DNA of 64,000 nt from NCBI RefSeq assembly GCF_000190695.1, contig NZ_GL870929.1, positions 472,059 to 536,058 of the forward strand. The letters run 5' to 3'. Below, piece by piece: positions 34,659-43,026 of the stretch (the first letter of the stretch is position 1; every line of letters starts with the position of its first letter). The notes below the pieces were generated by a model. It had not been told where the DNA came from. It made no database searches and worked only from the letters and a program-made list of their open reading frames with translations. The stretch comes from Kingella denitrificans ATCC 33394 (lineage in GTDB: Bacteria > Pseudomonadota > Gammaproteobacteria > Burkholderiales > Neisseriaceae). The position numbers and the translations under genes were made by a program.

Positions 34659-36452
34659 ATGAAAAATATCCGCAATTTCTCCATCATCGCCCACATCGAC
34701 CACGGCAAATCCACTCTCGCCGACCGCTTCATCCAACACTGCGGCGGCTTGGAAAACCGCGAAATGAGTTCGCAGGTTTTGGACAGCATGGACATCGAAA
34801 AAGAGCGCGGCATCACGATTAAGGCGCAAACCGCCGCGCTGAACTACAAAGCTAAGAACGGCGAAACCTACCTGCTGAACCTGATTGACACCCCGGGACA
34901 CGTCGATTTTTCCTACGAAGTGTCGCGCAGTCTGTCCGCCTGCGAAGGCGCGCTGTTGGTGGTGGACGCATCGCAGGGCGTGGAAGCGCAAACCGTGGCC
35001 AACTGCTACACGGCGATTGATTTGGGCGTGGAAGTCGTGCCCGTGCTGAACAAAATTGACCTGCCCGCCGCCGACCCCGACCGCGTGGCGCAGGAAATCG
35101 AAGATATCATCGGCATCGACGCGGTGGGCGCGGTCACCTGCTCCGCCAAATCCGGCTTGGGCGTGGAAGACGTGCTGGAAGAAATTGTGGCCAAAATCCC
35201 CGCGCCCGAAGGCGATGAAGATGCGCCGCTGCAAGCCGTGATTATCGATTCGTGGTTCGACAACTATGTCGGCGTGGTGATGCTCATCCGCGTGAAAAAC
35301 GGCCGTCTGAAACTGAAAGACAAAGTACGCTTCATGTCCACCAAGGCCGAAAGCCAAGTGGAACAGCTCGGCGTGTTCACCCCGAAATCGGTAAACAAAC
35401 AAGAGCTTAAAGCAGGCGAAGTGGGCTTTTTGATTACCGGCGTGAAGGAGCTGGGACAGGCCAAAGTGGGCGATACGGTAACGCTGGTGCAAAACCCCGC
35501 TTCCGAGCCGCTGCCCGGCTTCAAAGAAGTGCAAAGCCAAGTGTTCGCCGGCCTGTATCCCGTGGAAAGCCACGATTACGAAGCCCTGCGCGACGCGCTG
35601 GAAAAACTGCAACTCAACGACGCTTCGCTGAAATTCGAGCCGGAAGTGTCGCAAGCATTGGGTTTTGGCTTCCGCTGCGGCTTCTTGGGTTTGCTGCACT
35701 TGGAAATCGTGCAGGAACGCTTAGAACGCGAATTTGACATGGATTTGATTACCACCGCGCCGACTGTCGTTTATGAAGTGATTCTGAAAAACGGCGAAAA
35801 AATCGACGTGGAAAACCCGTCCAAACTGCCCGACATCGCCACCATCGACACGATTATGGAGCCGATTATCACCGCCACCATCCTCGTGCCGCAGGATTAC
35901 GTCGGCAACGTGATGACGCTGTGCAACCAAAAACGCGGCGTACAGCGCAATATGCAGTACATGGGGCGGCAGGTGATGCTGACCTACGATTTGCCGATGA
36001 ACGAAGTAGTGATGGATTTCTTCGACAAACTCAAATCCACCTCGCGCGGCTACGCTTCTTTGGACTATGAATTTAAAGAGTTTATGCCGTCCGACCTCGT
36101 GAAACTGGACATTATGGTGAACGGCGACAAAGTGGACGCGCTGAGCCTGATTGTGCACCGCCAAACCTCCGTGCAGCGCGGCCGCGAACTGGCGGCGAAA
36201 ATGCGCGAACTCATCCCGCGCCAAATGTTCGACATTGCCGTGCAGGCTGCCATCGGCGGGCAGATTATCGCCCGCGAAAACGTGAAGGCGCTGCGCAAAA
36301 ACGTATTGGCGAAATGCTACGGCGGCGATATTACGCGTAAGAAAAAACTGCTGGAAAAACAAAAAGCCGGTAAAAAACGCATGAAACAGGTGGGCAATGT
36401 GGAAATTCCGCAGAGCGCGTTTCTGGCGATTTTGCAGGTGGGGGATAAGTAA
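34659..36452 (+). CDS. lepA: Elongation factor 4 (LepA)
   Basis: The 597-residue translational GTPase binds ribosomes and promotes back-translocation. GTPase motifs: AHIDHGKSTLADRF (G1), GITIKAQT (G2), DTPGHVDF (G3), NKIDLP (G4) and SAKSG (G5). The EF4-specific C-terminal domain ends KKKLLEKQKAGKKRMKQVGNVEIPQSAFLAIL. The start at 34659 (MKNIRNFSIIAH) is canonical; the longer frame translates a DUS. Confidence 0.97.
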   Translation: MKNIRNFSIIAHIDHGKSTLADRFIQHCGGLENREMSSQVLDSMDIEKERGITIKAQTAALNYKAKNGETYLLNLIDTPGHVDFSYEVSRSLSACEGALLVVDASQGVEAQTVANCYTAIDLGVEVVPVLNKIDLPAADPDRVAQEIEDIIGIDAVGAVTCSAKSGLGVEDVLEEIVAKIPAPEGDEDAPLQAVIIDSWFDNYVGVVMLIRVKNGRLKLKDKVRFMSTKAESQVEQLGVFTPKSVNKQELKAGEVGFLITGVKELGQAKVGDTVTLVQNPASEPLPGFKEVQSQVFAGLYPVESHDYEALRDALEKLQLNDASLKFEPEVSQALGFGFRCGFLGLLHLEIVQERLEREFDMDLITTAPTVVYEVILKNGEKIDVENPSKLPDIATIDTIMEPIITATILVPQDYVGNVMTLCNQKRGVQRNMQYMGRQVMLTYDLPMNEVVMDFFDKLKSTSRGYASLDYEFKEFMPSDLVKLDIMVNGDKVDALSLIVHRQTSVQRGRELAAKMRELIPRQMFDIAVQAAIGGQIIARENVKALRKNVLAKCYGGDITRKKKLLEKQKAGKKRMKQVGNVEIPQSAFLAILQVGDK

Positions 36453-36456
36453 GGCA

Positions 36457-36496
36457 AAAGCAGCCTGCACTTTGGGAATGAAAGTGCAGGCTGCTT
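36457..36496 (+). terminator. DUS-pair hairpin after lepA
   Basis: AAAAGCAGCCTGCAC and GTGCAGGCTGCTTT form a stem ending in a short T run, directly after the lepA stop codon. Confidence 0.6.
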
Positions 36497-36557
36497 TGAA
36501 CGTCCGCCCCGTTTTTACCAAACCATTATCCATATTGCCCCATATTCAGGAGTCCCC

Positions 36558-37295
36558 ATGAAATCCTTATTACCGATTGCCGCCGGTTTGGTTGCCCTAT
36601 CCGCGTGTTCCCCTTTCGACCAGGCACTATTGTCCCCCAATGCCAGCTTTTTAAACGGCCAAAAAGTGGGCAGCGTGCCGCGGGAAAAAAGCGTTACATT
36701 TGTCGGCTCACAAACGAATGAATACGGCGAACGTATGCCGGTTTATCCGGAATCCTCCAGGAGTGCCCATAAAATCCTTCACGTCTCTCCGCCCCCGCAA
36801 TTTATCTTTGCCGCATGCGACGGTGCAAGGGGCCGTGGCCGCCAAATGGTGGAGGGCGATTTTCAGGCAGGGAAAACGTATCAACTGTATTGCAACCTAC
36901 ACTATGACGACCGCTATAAAATCGTTGCCCGCGAAGTCCCAAACGGCACAACCATGAATACGAATCATGTGATGAACATTTATTATCAAAACGGGCAACC
37001 CACCGATGCCAACCGCATACGGTTTGTATCTACCGGGGCGGCGGACAGTGGCTTTTTGGAAAAAATCGGTTTGTATTGGCACGATAAGATGCGTATTTTG
37101 GGCTGGAACGGCAAACTTTCAGGCACCGCAGAGCTGGCTGCCCCCGCAAACCGCGTGATTGTGCATTGCTACCATCCGTTAAAATTCGAAATGGTCGATG
37201 TGAAAAGTGATTTTCAAGCCGGAAAAACCTATCGCTTGGATTGCAAAATGGGCGACGACAAACAAATGTCCGCTTTTATTGCGGAAGTGATGTAA
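36558..37295 (+). CDS. Lipoprotein of unknown function with internal duplication
   Basis: The 245-residue product has a lipoprotein signal with lipobox LSAC (Cys17). The body seems duplicated: each half has a hydrophobic strand then a Cys-containing motif, VEGDFQAGKTYQLYCNL (about residue 100) and VKSDFQAGKTYRLDCKM (about residue 218). I do not recognise the family. AGGAGTCCCC precedes the ATG. It is followed by another small secreted protein, so the two may be co-expressed. Confidence 0.75.
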   Translation: MKSLLPIAAGLVALSACSPFDQALLSPNASFLNGQKVGSVPREKSVTFVGSQTNEYGERMPVYPESSRSAHKILHVSPPPQFIFAACDGARGRGRQMVEGDFQAGKTYQLYCNLHYDDRYKIVAREVPNGTTMNTNHVMNIYYQNGQPTDANRIRFVSTGAADSGFLEKIGLYWHDKMRILGWNGKLSGTAELAAPANRVIVHCYHPLKFEMVDVKSDFQAGKTYRLDCKMGDDKQMSAFIAEVM

Positions 37296-37356
37296 CCGAT
37301 TGGATAACGGCAAGCTGAAAAAGCAGCCTGCACCCGCTATTTAGAAAGGCATGAAA

Positions 37357-37779
37357 ATGAAAAAACTCTTCCTGACCCTATTCTTTCTCTCCGCCGCTTC
37401 CGCCCATGCCAGCCATGTGTACGAAGACATCGACAGAATCTGCACCTATCAAGACTTGACCGCCCAAAACAGTCGGCCGAAGCAGTCGGTGTGCGGCTGG
37501 TCGCAATGGGAAAGTTCGCATGTGTACGATAAACAGCGCGGCGGCTATATGGCGGGCAACGGCGAAGCATACCGCCTGCCGGGTGGCAAAACCGTTACCT
37601 TCTCCTACGAAGCCTTCATGAAATCGGAAGGATCAGGACCGGAAATAGGCAAATGGACACATTCCCCCAAACAGATGAACGGCAGGGCTTACCGAACGAC
37701 ACAACGCCAAATTCAAGGCAAACACTGGACCTGCCACCGTTCGGCAACGGAAGAATTGTGCGTGCAGGCTGCTTTTTAA
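37357..37779 (+). CDS. Small secreted protein of unknown function
   Basis: The 140-residue product has a signal peptide (about residues 1-19, ending AHA) and four cysteines in the mature part (RICTYQ, SVCGWSQW, HWTCHRS, ELCVQAAF), perhaps two disulfides. No family recognised. The start at 37357 is chosen over 37351 because AGAAAGG is better spaced. The last five residues (VQAAF) and the stop are encoded by a DUS, so the C-terminus may have been altered by that repeat. Confidence 0.68.
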   Translation: MKKLFLTLFFLSAASAHASHVYEDIDRICTYQDLTAQNSRPKQSVCGWSQWESSHVYDKQRGGYMAGNGEAYRLPGGKTVTFSYEAFMKSEGSGPEIGKWTHSPKQMNGRAYRTTQRQIQGKHWTCHRSATEELCVQAAF

Positions 37780-37821
37780 GGCAGATACCGCCATTCAAAA
37801 GCAGCCTGCACCCTATAACGC

Positions 37822-37863
37822 AAAACGGCCGACAGCGGGCATCCCTTCTGTCGGCCGTTTTGT
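37822..37863 (+). terminator. Rho-independent terminator
   Basis: AAAACGGCCGACAG and CTGTCGGCCGTTTT form a very stable stem with a twelve-base loop and T tract, between convergent genes. It probably works in both directions. Confidence 0.88.
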
Positions 37864-37913
37864 ATGGCGGGCGAGAACAGCCGCGCTATTGCATAGTGTA
37901 TTGAAACACCGTC

Positions 37914-38924
37914 TCATTCAAACCAGTGCCGCTTTTTACGCGTTCTGAACGTCCAAACTTCCTTTTTCTCCCCACCGTCCGCCTGATAGCGGAACTCTGC
38001 GCGGTATTCGGTGTCGAAGGCCAGCGGTTTCAAGGCGAACAAGGCAAATTCGTTTTTACCCAGCAAATGGTTCGGGTCGTTTTGATGCGTGAGGATGTGG
38101 GTATCCTTCACTTCGCCATCGGGCGCGAACAATTTAAACGACACCAGCCGCACATCGCCCACCAGGCCGTAAATCGCCACGCTCACGGGGTTGCCCGTTT
38201 TTTTGTGGCCGGGCATGGGGTTCGGCACTTCCGAGCCGTCGTATTCGGGCTCAATCTGGCTGCCCACCGGGAATTTCACCACTACCGGCCACACATACAG
38301 CGGCCTTTGGGTGGGAACGCTGGTCATCACGCCTTTGCACGGGATTTTCATGATATACGGCGCGTTGCTGTTGGTGGGCGGCTGTTCGCATAGTTGGCGC
38401 AAGCGGCTGCTGCCCTGCACCACCACAAACGCGTGATGGCGGCCGTTGACCCATGCCGCGCCCGCTTCGTCGTGGCTGGGCGTGAGCAGCGCCAGACGGT
38501 GGTAAAGCGCGGTCATCAGGCTGTTGACATTGGCATTGCCCTGCCGCGCGAAATTGCCGACCGACAGGTTTTCCACCACCGGGCCGGCATAACCAGCGGC
38601 GGCGGCGCGCGTCTGCGGGTCTGCGCCCGTGAAATACGGGTTGCTGCGGTTGTGTTCGTCATGGCCTTCCGCGTCCTTGCTCAAATATTGCGCGTGTTTT
38701 TGTGCGGCCTGTTGCAGGCTGGGCGAATGTGCCAGCGGCTCCAATCCGGCCTGCCTGCGCCATAAATTCAGCTGCTCCAAACCCTGTTTGGCTTCGCGTT
38801 CGGGGTTATACCGTGCTTGCGACCAATACACGAGAAGAAGAATACCGGCCAGCAACGGCAACCAAAACCGCTGTATCCGGCGCATGGTGGATGATGATGA
38901 AGATGCGGAAGAGCGTCTGCCCAT
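37914..38924 (-). CDS. CAP/SCP-domain protein, membrane anchored
   Basis: The 336-residue protein starts with a Ser-rich basic segment, then a membrane helix (about residues 22-38, FWLPLLAGILLLVYW). A CAP-like domain follows (about 50-185: LNLWRRQAGLEPLAHSPSLQQAAQKHAQYL, HDEHNRSNPYFTGADPQ and PVVENLSVG, with the usual His and Glu). The C-terminal part is all-beta and unassigned (about 200-336). Probably periplasmic. The start at 38924 is supported by AAAAAGGAAAC. CAP proteins have varied roles; none is predicted here. Confidence 0.8.
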   Translation of the reverse strand: MGRRSSASSSSSTMRRIQRFWLPLLAGILLLVYWSQARYNPEREAKQGLEQLNLWRRQAGLEPLAHSPSLQQAAQKHAQYLSKDAEGHDEHNRSNPYFTGADPQTRAAAAGYAGPVVENLSVGNFARQGNANVNSLMTALYHRLALLTPSHDEAGAAWVNGRHHAFVVVQGSSRLRQLCEQPPTNSNAPYIMKIPCKGVMTSVPTQRPLYVWPVVVKFPVGSQIEPEYDGSEVPNPMPGHKKTGNPVSVAIYGLVGDVRLVSFKLFAPDGEVKDTHILTHQNDPNHLLGKNEFALFALKPLAFDTEYRAEFRYQADGGEKKEVWTFRTRKKRHWFE

Positions 38925-38938
38925 GATGTTTCCTTTTT

Positions 38939-38989
38939 GAAAAGCAGCCTGCACCCAGCCGTACCGCACCCGTGTGCAGGCTGCTTTTT
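38939..38989. terminator. DUS-pair hairpin upstream of the CAP-domain gene
   Basis: AAAAGCAGCCTGCAC and GTGCAGGCTGCTTTTT form a long stem. On the minus strand it lies between the ylqF gene and the CAP-domain gene, so it could end ylqF transcripts. Confidence 0.55.
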
Positions 38990-39084
38990 CCGTTGATTTA
39001 AATGATTGGTGGATTCAATGCCTGCGCCCAATAACGACCGTGCAGGCTGCCCCGCATTGCCCAATACAAAAGCAGCCTGCACCC

Positions 39085-40026
39085 TTATTCTTCGCGGTTT
39101 TCCTGACCGCTGCGCGCCGCCTTTCTCGCTTCGCGCTCGGCTTTCCGTTCAGCTTCTTTTTTGCGGGCGGCTTTCAGCCATTCTTCCCACTGGCGCGGCG
39201 TTTCCAGCGTGATGCGGCCAATCGCGCCCTCGCGGAAATCCGTCAGCACGTTTTCCGCCGCTTTTTGGTAATTCACACGGCCGCCACCCAACAGTGCGCC
39301 GCGTTTTCGGGCAATCCATTCCAGCCAAGACGTGTCGTCCCAATGGCTGGACGGGTCTTTGTCCGCCGCATAACGCGCCTGCAACAGCGGCAGGTAATGG
39401 CGGCGCAGGTAGTCCAAAAGTTCCAGTGCCACTTCTTCTTCGTCCAGCGCGTTGCGCCCCACCGCGCCCGAAGCCGCCAGATTATAGCCCGACTGTTCCA
39501 CAATGATTTTCGGCCACAACATGCCGGGCGTGTCGTAAAGCCAGAAATCGTCCGCCAAAAACAGCCGCTGCTCGGCTTTGGTGATGCCCGGCTCGTTGCC
39601 CGTTTTCGCTGATTTTTTGCCGACCATGCCGTTAATCAGCGTGGATTTGCCCACGTTCGGAATGCCGCAAATCAGCACGCGCAGCGGTTTGTCGATACCT
39701 TTTCGGTTCGGCACGAGGGCGCGGCAGGCGGCGGTGATTTTGGGCGCGGCGGATTTTTCGGAGCTGTCCAGCGCGATGGCGTTGGTCTGTTCGCGGCTGT
39801 TGAAATAGTCCAGCCACGCGGCGGTGCGTTCGGGGTCGGCCAAATCCTGCTTGTTCAGGATTTTCAGCTTTGGCTTGCCCTTGGAAAGCTGCGCCAGCAA
39901 TGGGTTTTCGCTGGAGGCGGGCAGCCGTGCGTCCAGCATTTCAATCACCATATCGACGCTCTTCAGGCGGTCGGCGATGGCTTTTTTCGCCTTGTTCATG
40001 TGGCCGGGAAACCATTGGATTGCCAT
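39085..40026 (-). CDS. ylqF: Ribosome biogenesis GTPase (YlqF/RbgA type)
   Basis: The 313-residue protein is a circularly permuted GTPase: G4 NKQDLAD comes first (about residue 58), then G5, then G1 ICGIPNVGKSTLINGM (about 120), G2, and G3 DTPGMLWPK (about 172). The N-terminal MAIQWFPGHMNKAKKAI is typical of the family, which assists late assembly of the 50S subunit. The C-terminus is a highly charged Lys/Glu/Arg tail. Confidence 0.95.
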   Translation of the reverse strand: MAIQWFPGHMNKAKKAIADRLKSVDMVIEMLDARLPASSENPLLAQLSKGKPKLKILNKQDLADPERTAAWLDYFNSREQTNAIALDSSEKSAAPKITAACRALVPNRKGIDKPLRVLICGIPNVGKSTLINGMVGKKSAKTGNEPGITKAEQRLFLADDFWLYDTPGMLWPKIIVEQSGYNLAASGAVGRNALDEEEVALELLDYLRRHYLPLLQARYAADKDPSSHWDDTSWLEWIARKRGALLGGGRVNYQKAAENVLTDFREGAIGRITLETPRQWEEWLKAARKKEAERKAEREARKAARSGQENREE

Positions 40027-40095
40027 GTTGTTTGCCTTTCTTAAATCGGTGCGGGCGGGTGCAGGCTGCTTTCAGAAGGCAGCCTGCACTTGGGT

Positions 40096-41118
40096 TTATG
40101 CGCCCACGTTTTCCCACCAGTTGTGCGTTTCGCTGTCCAGAGTAAACACCTGCCCCAGCGTGGGCGTGAGCGTGGCGATGCCGCTTTGCCGGACGAGCGG
40201 GATGCTGCGGCGCACGGGTTCGTCCCACTGGTGCAGCGCAAGGCTGAACATGCCCCAATGTATCGGCATGAAGCGGCGTGCCTGCACGTCGGCTGCTGCT
40301 TGAGCGGTTTGTTCGGGGAACATGTGGTTGTCGCGCCAATGTTCGTTGTATTGCCCGTTTTCCAGCAGGGCCAGGTCAATGGGGCCGAAGCGGCGGCCGA
40401 TGTCGGCAAAGTGGCTGCCGTAGCTGCTGTCGCCGGAAAAATAAATCTTGTGCCGCTCAGTTTCCAGCACGAAGCCCGCCCACAGGGTTTTGTTGAAATC
40501 GCCCATGCCGCGGCTGCTGTTGTGCCGCGCGGGCACGGCGTGAACGTGCAGGCTGCCTGAAAGTTCGGCGTGCTGCCACCAGTCCAATTCGGTAATGCGT
40601 TCTCTGGCAATGCCCCAGTGTTGCAGCAGCGTGCCCAAATTCAGTGGCACGATAAAGCGCGTATTGCTACCGACAAAGCGGCGGATGGTGGGCTTGTCCA
40701 AATGGTCGTAATGGTTGTGGCTGATGAGGATGTAGTCAATCGGCGGCAATTCGTCCAGTGCGGCGGGCGGCGGTTGGTAGCGGCGCGAAATGCCGCGTAT
40801 GGGCGAAACGCAGTTGCCGAACACGGGGTCAAGCAGCAGCGTGATGCCCGACAGGCGCGCCAACACCGTGCTGTGCCCGAACCAGACGAAACGCGACGTG
40901 CCGTCGTCTTGCAGCAGCGTCTGCCAACCGGGCGTTTGGGACGGCATAGGCGCGGGCGGCGCGTATTGGGCGTAATCCAGCGTCATTGCTTTGAGCCAGC
41001 GCAACACGGTTTTGCCGCCGCCTTGCACGGGGGCTTGCGGCGGGGTCACGAAAAACCGCCCTGTGGCTGGGTCGTAATGGTCGCTGGCGGGAAGGACGGG
41101 ATAGGGAAGTCGGAACAT
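40096..41118 (-). CDS. MBL-fold metal-dependent hydrolase (NAPE-PLD/RomA-like)
   Basis: The 340-residue protein has the metallo-beta-lactamase motif ISHNHYDHLD (about residue 138), FSGDSSYGSHF (about 238) and a late MPIHWGMF. The segment FVWFGHSTVLARLSGITLLLDPVFG matches the UlaG/RomA/NAPE-PLD branch, phosphodiesterases or lactonases acting on lipids or sugars. No signal peptide is obvious. The start at 41118 is the best fit, though no clear ribosome-binding site is seen. It is divergent from ybeD. Confidence 0.87.
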   Translation of the reverse strand: MFRLPYPVLPASDHYDPATGRFFVTPPQAPVQGGGKTVLRWLKAMTLDYAQYAPPAPMPSQTPGWQTLLQDDGTSRFVWFGHSTVLARLSGITLLLDPVFGNCVSPIRGISRRYQPPPAALDELPPIDYILISHNHYDHLDKPTIRRFVGSNTRFIVPLNLGTLLQHWGIARERITELDWWQHAELSGSLHVHAVPARHNSSRGMGDFNKTLWAGFVLETERHKIYFSGDSSYGSHFADIGRRFGPIDLALLENGQYNEHWRDNHMFPEQTAQAAADVQARRFMPIHWGMFSLALHQWDEPVRRSIPLVRQSGIATLTPTLGQVFTLDSETHNWWENVGA

Positions 41119-41290
41119 AAGGTGCGTATCGGCAGGAAAACGGAGTGCAGGCTGCCTGCAAACAGCCCAAAAATGCGCGATTATAGCAGTTTCACGCCGC
41201 AAACGCGCCCCGCACTGCCGGACTGTATTACGCAGGCGACACTAATTTGCGCTAAAATAACCGCCTTAATTTCAAGCAAGGAAATCCGAA

Positions 41291-41557
41291 ATGAACGAGC
41301 AAAAACCCCTCATCGCCTTCCCTACCCACTTCGACCTGAAAATCATGGGCGCGCACCATCCCGATTTTGCCGCCGAAATCTTGAAAGCCGTGCAAACCCA
41401 CGCGCCCGACACCACCGAAGAACATGTGAAGCTGCGCCCCAGCACGAACGGCAACTATCTGGGTGCAACCGTTACCGTGTACGCCGAAAACCAAGAGCAT
41501 TTGGACAACATCTACCGCAGCGTTACCTCGCACCCGATGGTAAAAGTGGTGTTTTAA
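41291..41557 (+). CDS. ybeD: YbeD-family (DUF493) protein
   Basis: The 88-residue protein fits the DUF493 family: FPTHFDLKIMGAHHPDF at the start, then VKLRPSTNGNYLGATVTVYAENQEHLDNIYRSVTSHPMVKVVF, an ACT-like fold. In many proteobacteria it precedes lipB; here lipB is about 2 kb downstream with repeats and other genes inserted. CAAGGAAAT precedes the ATG. The biochemical role is not established. Confidence 0.92.
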   Translation: MNEQKPLIAFPTHFDLKIMGAHHPDFAAEILKAVQTHAPDTTEEHVKLRPSTNGNYLGATVTVYAENQEHLDNIYRSVTSHPMVKVVF

Positions 41558-41574
41558 CGGCCGCCCGAACGCTG

Positions 41575-41641
41575 AAAAAGCAGCACCAAGGGCACGCACA
41601 TCGGTTGGCTGAATCAAGATTCAGACCGATGGCAGCCTGCA
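41575..41641. repeat. 68-bp palindrome-containing dispersed repeat, copy 1
   Basis: It begins AAAAAGCAGCACC, passes through GGGCACGCACATCGG, has the imperfect palindrome ATCGGTTGGCTGAATC/GATTCAGACCGAT, and ends GGCAGCCTGCA. Copies lie at 42702-42771 and, inverted, at 62234-62301. The ends look like a DUS split by the insert. Confidence 0.7.
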
Positions 41642-41796
41642 TGCAAAATGGCAGCAAGCCCCATCGCCCCGCTAACCAAATAGCAAACAGGCAGCCTGAA
41701 ACGCAGCCCAAAACAAAAAACCAAAGTGCAGGCTGCCTTTTCGCCGTTCAGCCCGCAAAAAGCAGCCTGCACCCGCACCCATCCAAAGGAAACCCC

Positions 41797-42486
41797 ATGA
41801 ACACACTCGGCATTATCGGCGGCATGTCGCCCGAAAGCACCGCCGCCTATTACCTGCACATCAACCGCCGCGTCAACCAAATCAAAGGCGGCAACCACAG
41901 CGCGCCCCTGCTGCTGCACAGCGTCGAATTCCAGCACATTGCCGACTGCCAGAAAAGCGGCGACTGGCCGCAGGCCGGCAGCCTCCTCGCCCAATCCGCC
42001 CGCACCCTGCAAAACGCCGGCGCACAAGGCATCCTGCTCGCCACCAATACCATGCATAAAGTCGCCGTCCCCATTGCCGCCGCCGTCAGCGTCCCCTTCC
42101 TGCACATTCTCGACGCCGTCGCCCAAGCCGTGCGGGTACAGGGGTTCGCCACCGTCGGCCTGCTCGGCACGCGCTTCACCATGCAGGACGGCTTCTACAC
42201 CGACGGGCTGGCCGAACGCGGCATCCGCACCCTCGTCCCCGACGAAGCCGAACAGGCCGAAATCCACCGCATCATTTTTGACGAACTGTGCACCGGCCAA
42301 ATCCGCGAAGACAGCAAACGCCGCTACCTGAATGCCATCGCCGCCTTGGCCAAACGCGGCGCACAAGCCGTCATCCTCGGCTGCACCGAAATCGGCCTGC
42401 TCGTGCAACAGGGCGACACCCCCGTCCCCCTGCTCGACAGCACCGAAATCCACGTGCAAAAGGCGGTGGAATTTATAGTCGATTAA
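41797..42486 (+). CDS. Aspartate/glutamate racemase family protein (YgeA-like)
   Basis: The 229-residue enzyme has the racemase start MNTLGIIGGMSPESTAAYY, the first catalytic region LLATNTMHKVA (about residue 85) and the second ILGCTEIGLLV (about 195). The first position is Thr rather than Cys, as in E. coli YgeA, where a Thr/Cys pair gives an L-specific Asp/Glu racemase. AAAGGAAACCCC precedes the ATG. The last codons and stop (FIVD*) lie in a Correia-like MITE, so the insertion supplied the present C-terminus. Confidence 0.9.
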   Translation: MNTLGIIGGMSPESTAAYYLHINRRVNQIKGGNHSAPLLLHSVEFQHIADCQKSGDWPQAGSLLAQSARTLQNAGAQGILLATNTMHKVAVPIAAAVSVPFLHILDAVAQAVRVQGFATVGLLGTRFTMQDGFYTDGLAERGIRTLVPDEAEQAEIHRIIFDELCTGQIREDSKRRYLNAIAALAKRGAQAVILGCTEIGLLVQQGDTPVPLLDSTEIHVQKAVEFIVD

Positions 42487-42579
42487 AATAAAAATGAGAC
42501 AAGGCGGCGAGCCGCAAGGCGTACAGGTAGTACGTTAAGGCGAGCCAACGCCGTATCATTGCAATTTTAATCGACTATA
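42474..42579 (+). mobile_element. Correia-like MITE, copy 1
   Basis: The 106-bp element has perfect 16-bp terminal inverted repeats TATAGTCGATTAAAAT/ATTTTAATCGACTATA. The interior reads ACAAGGCGGCGAGCCGCAAGG and so on, closely resembling the Neisseria Correia element (TATAGTGGATTAA ends with ACAAGGCGA interior). It overlaps the end of the racemase gene and supplies its stop codon. An inverted copy lies at 44839-44944. Confidence 0.88.
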
Positions 42580-42675
42580 TCGTGCAGGCAGCCTGAAACC
42601 CAAAAGCAGCCTGCAACCGCCCCTCTCGCGGGAGAAGGCAAACCTGAACGGGCGGCAGTAATTTCAAAGGCGGAA

Positions 42676-42700
42676 CATGGCGTATCGCCGCCATACCCAC
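42676..42700. repeat. Short dispersed palindromic repeat, copy C
   Basis: CATGGCGTATCGCCGCCAT followed by ACCCAC, matching copies A and B with two changes in the loop. Confidence 0.55.
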
Positions 42701-42701
42701 T

Positions 42702-42771
42702 CTGAAAAGCAGCACCACGGGCACGCACATCGGTTGGCTGAATCACAGATTCAGACCGATGGCAGCCTGCA
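42702..42771. repeat. 68-bp palindrome-containing dispersed repeat, copy 2
   Basis: Same orientation and nearly the same sequence as copy 1 at 41575, with GAATCACAGATTC at the palindrome centre. Confidence 0.7.
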
Positions 42772-42918
42772 CCCAAGATGACAGCAAATCCCAAAACTCT
42801 CCCCCGCAGGAGAGAGCAGATTGCCGAAGCCCCGCCGGTTGCCGCATAGAATGAAAAGTGCAGGCTGCTTTTTGAATTTGAATTTCGTTGAGACCCCCGC
42901 TTCCAGATATTGCCCAGA

Positions 42919-42942
42919 ATGCCGTCTGAAAGGCAGCCTGAA
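42919..42942 (+). repeat. Two DUS dialects side by side
   Basis: ATGCCGTCTGAA, the Neisseria meningitidis/gonorrhoeae-type AT-DUS, is directly followed by AGGCAGCCTGAA, the AG-kingDUS. Both face the same way and are intergenic. Confidence 0.8.
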
Positions 42943-43026
42943 AACGAGCGAAGCGAATTTCTGCGAAACTAAAACCCAAAAAGCAGCCTGCACCCCAATC
43001 CAACCCCAAACAAAGGAAACCCCACC

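Larger units (their letters stand above)
42580..43026. other. Repeat-dense intergenic region
   Basis: About 450 bases between the racemase and the SH3 gene with no gene. It holds several DUS, copy C of the CATGGCG repeat (42676-42700), copy 2 of the 68-bp repeat (42702-42771), an AT-DUS next to an AG-kingDUS (42919-42942) and one 30-bp GAGCGAAGCGA unit (42941-42970). Confidence 0.8.

Noticed and set aside
40570..42486. 638-aa open frame starting at 40570
   Set aside because: Only its last 229 codons, from 41797, are a recognisable protein with a ribosome-binding site. The earlier part is antisense to the MBL gene and crosses ybeD in the wrong frame.
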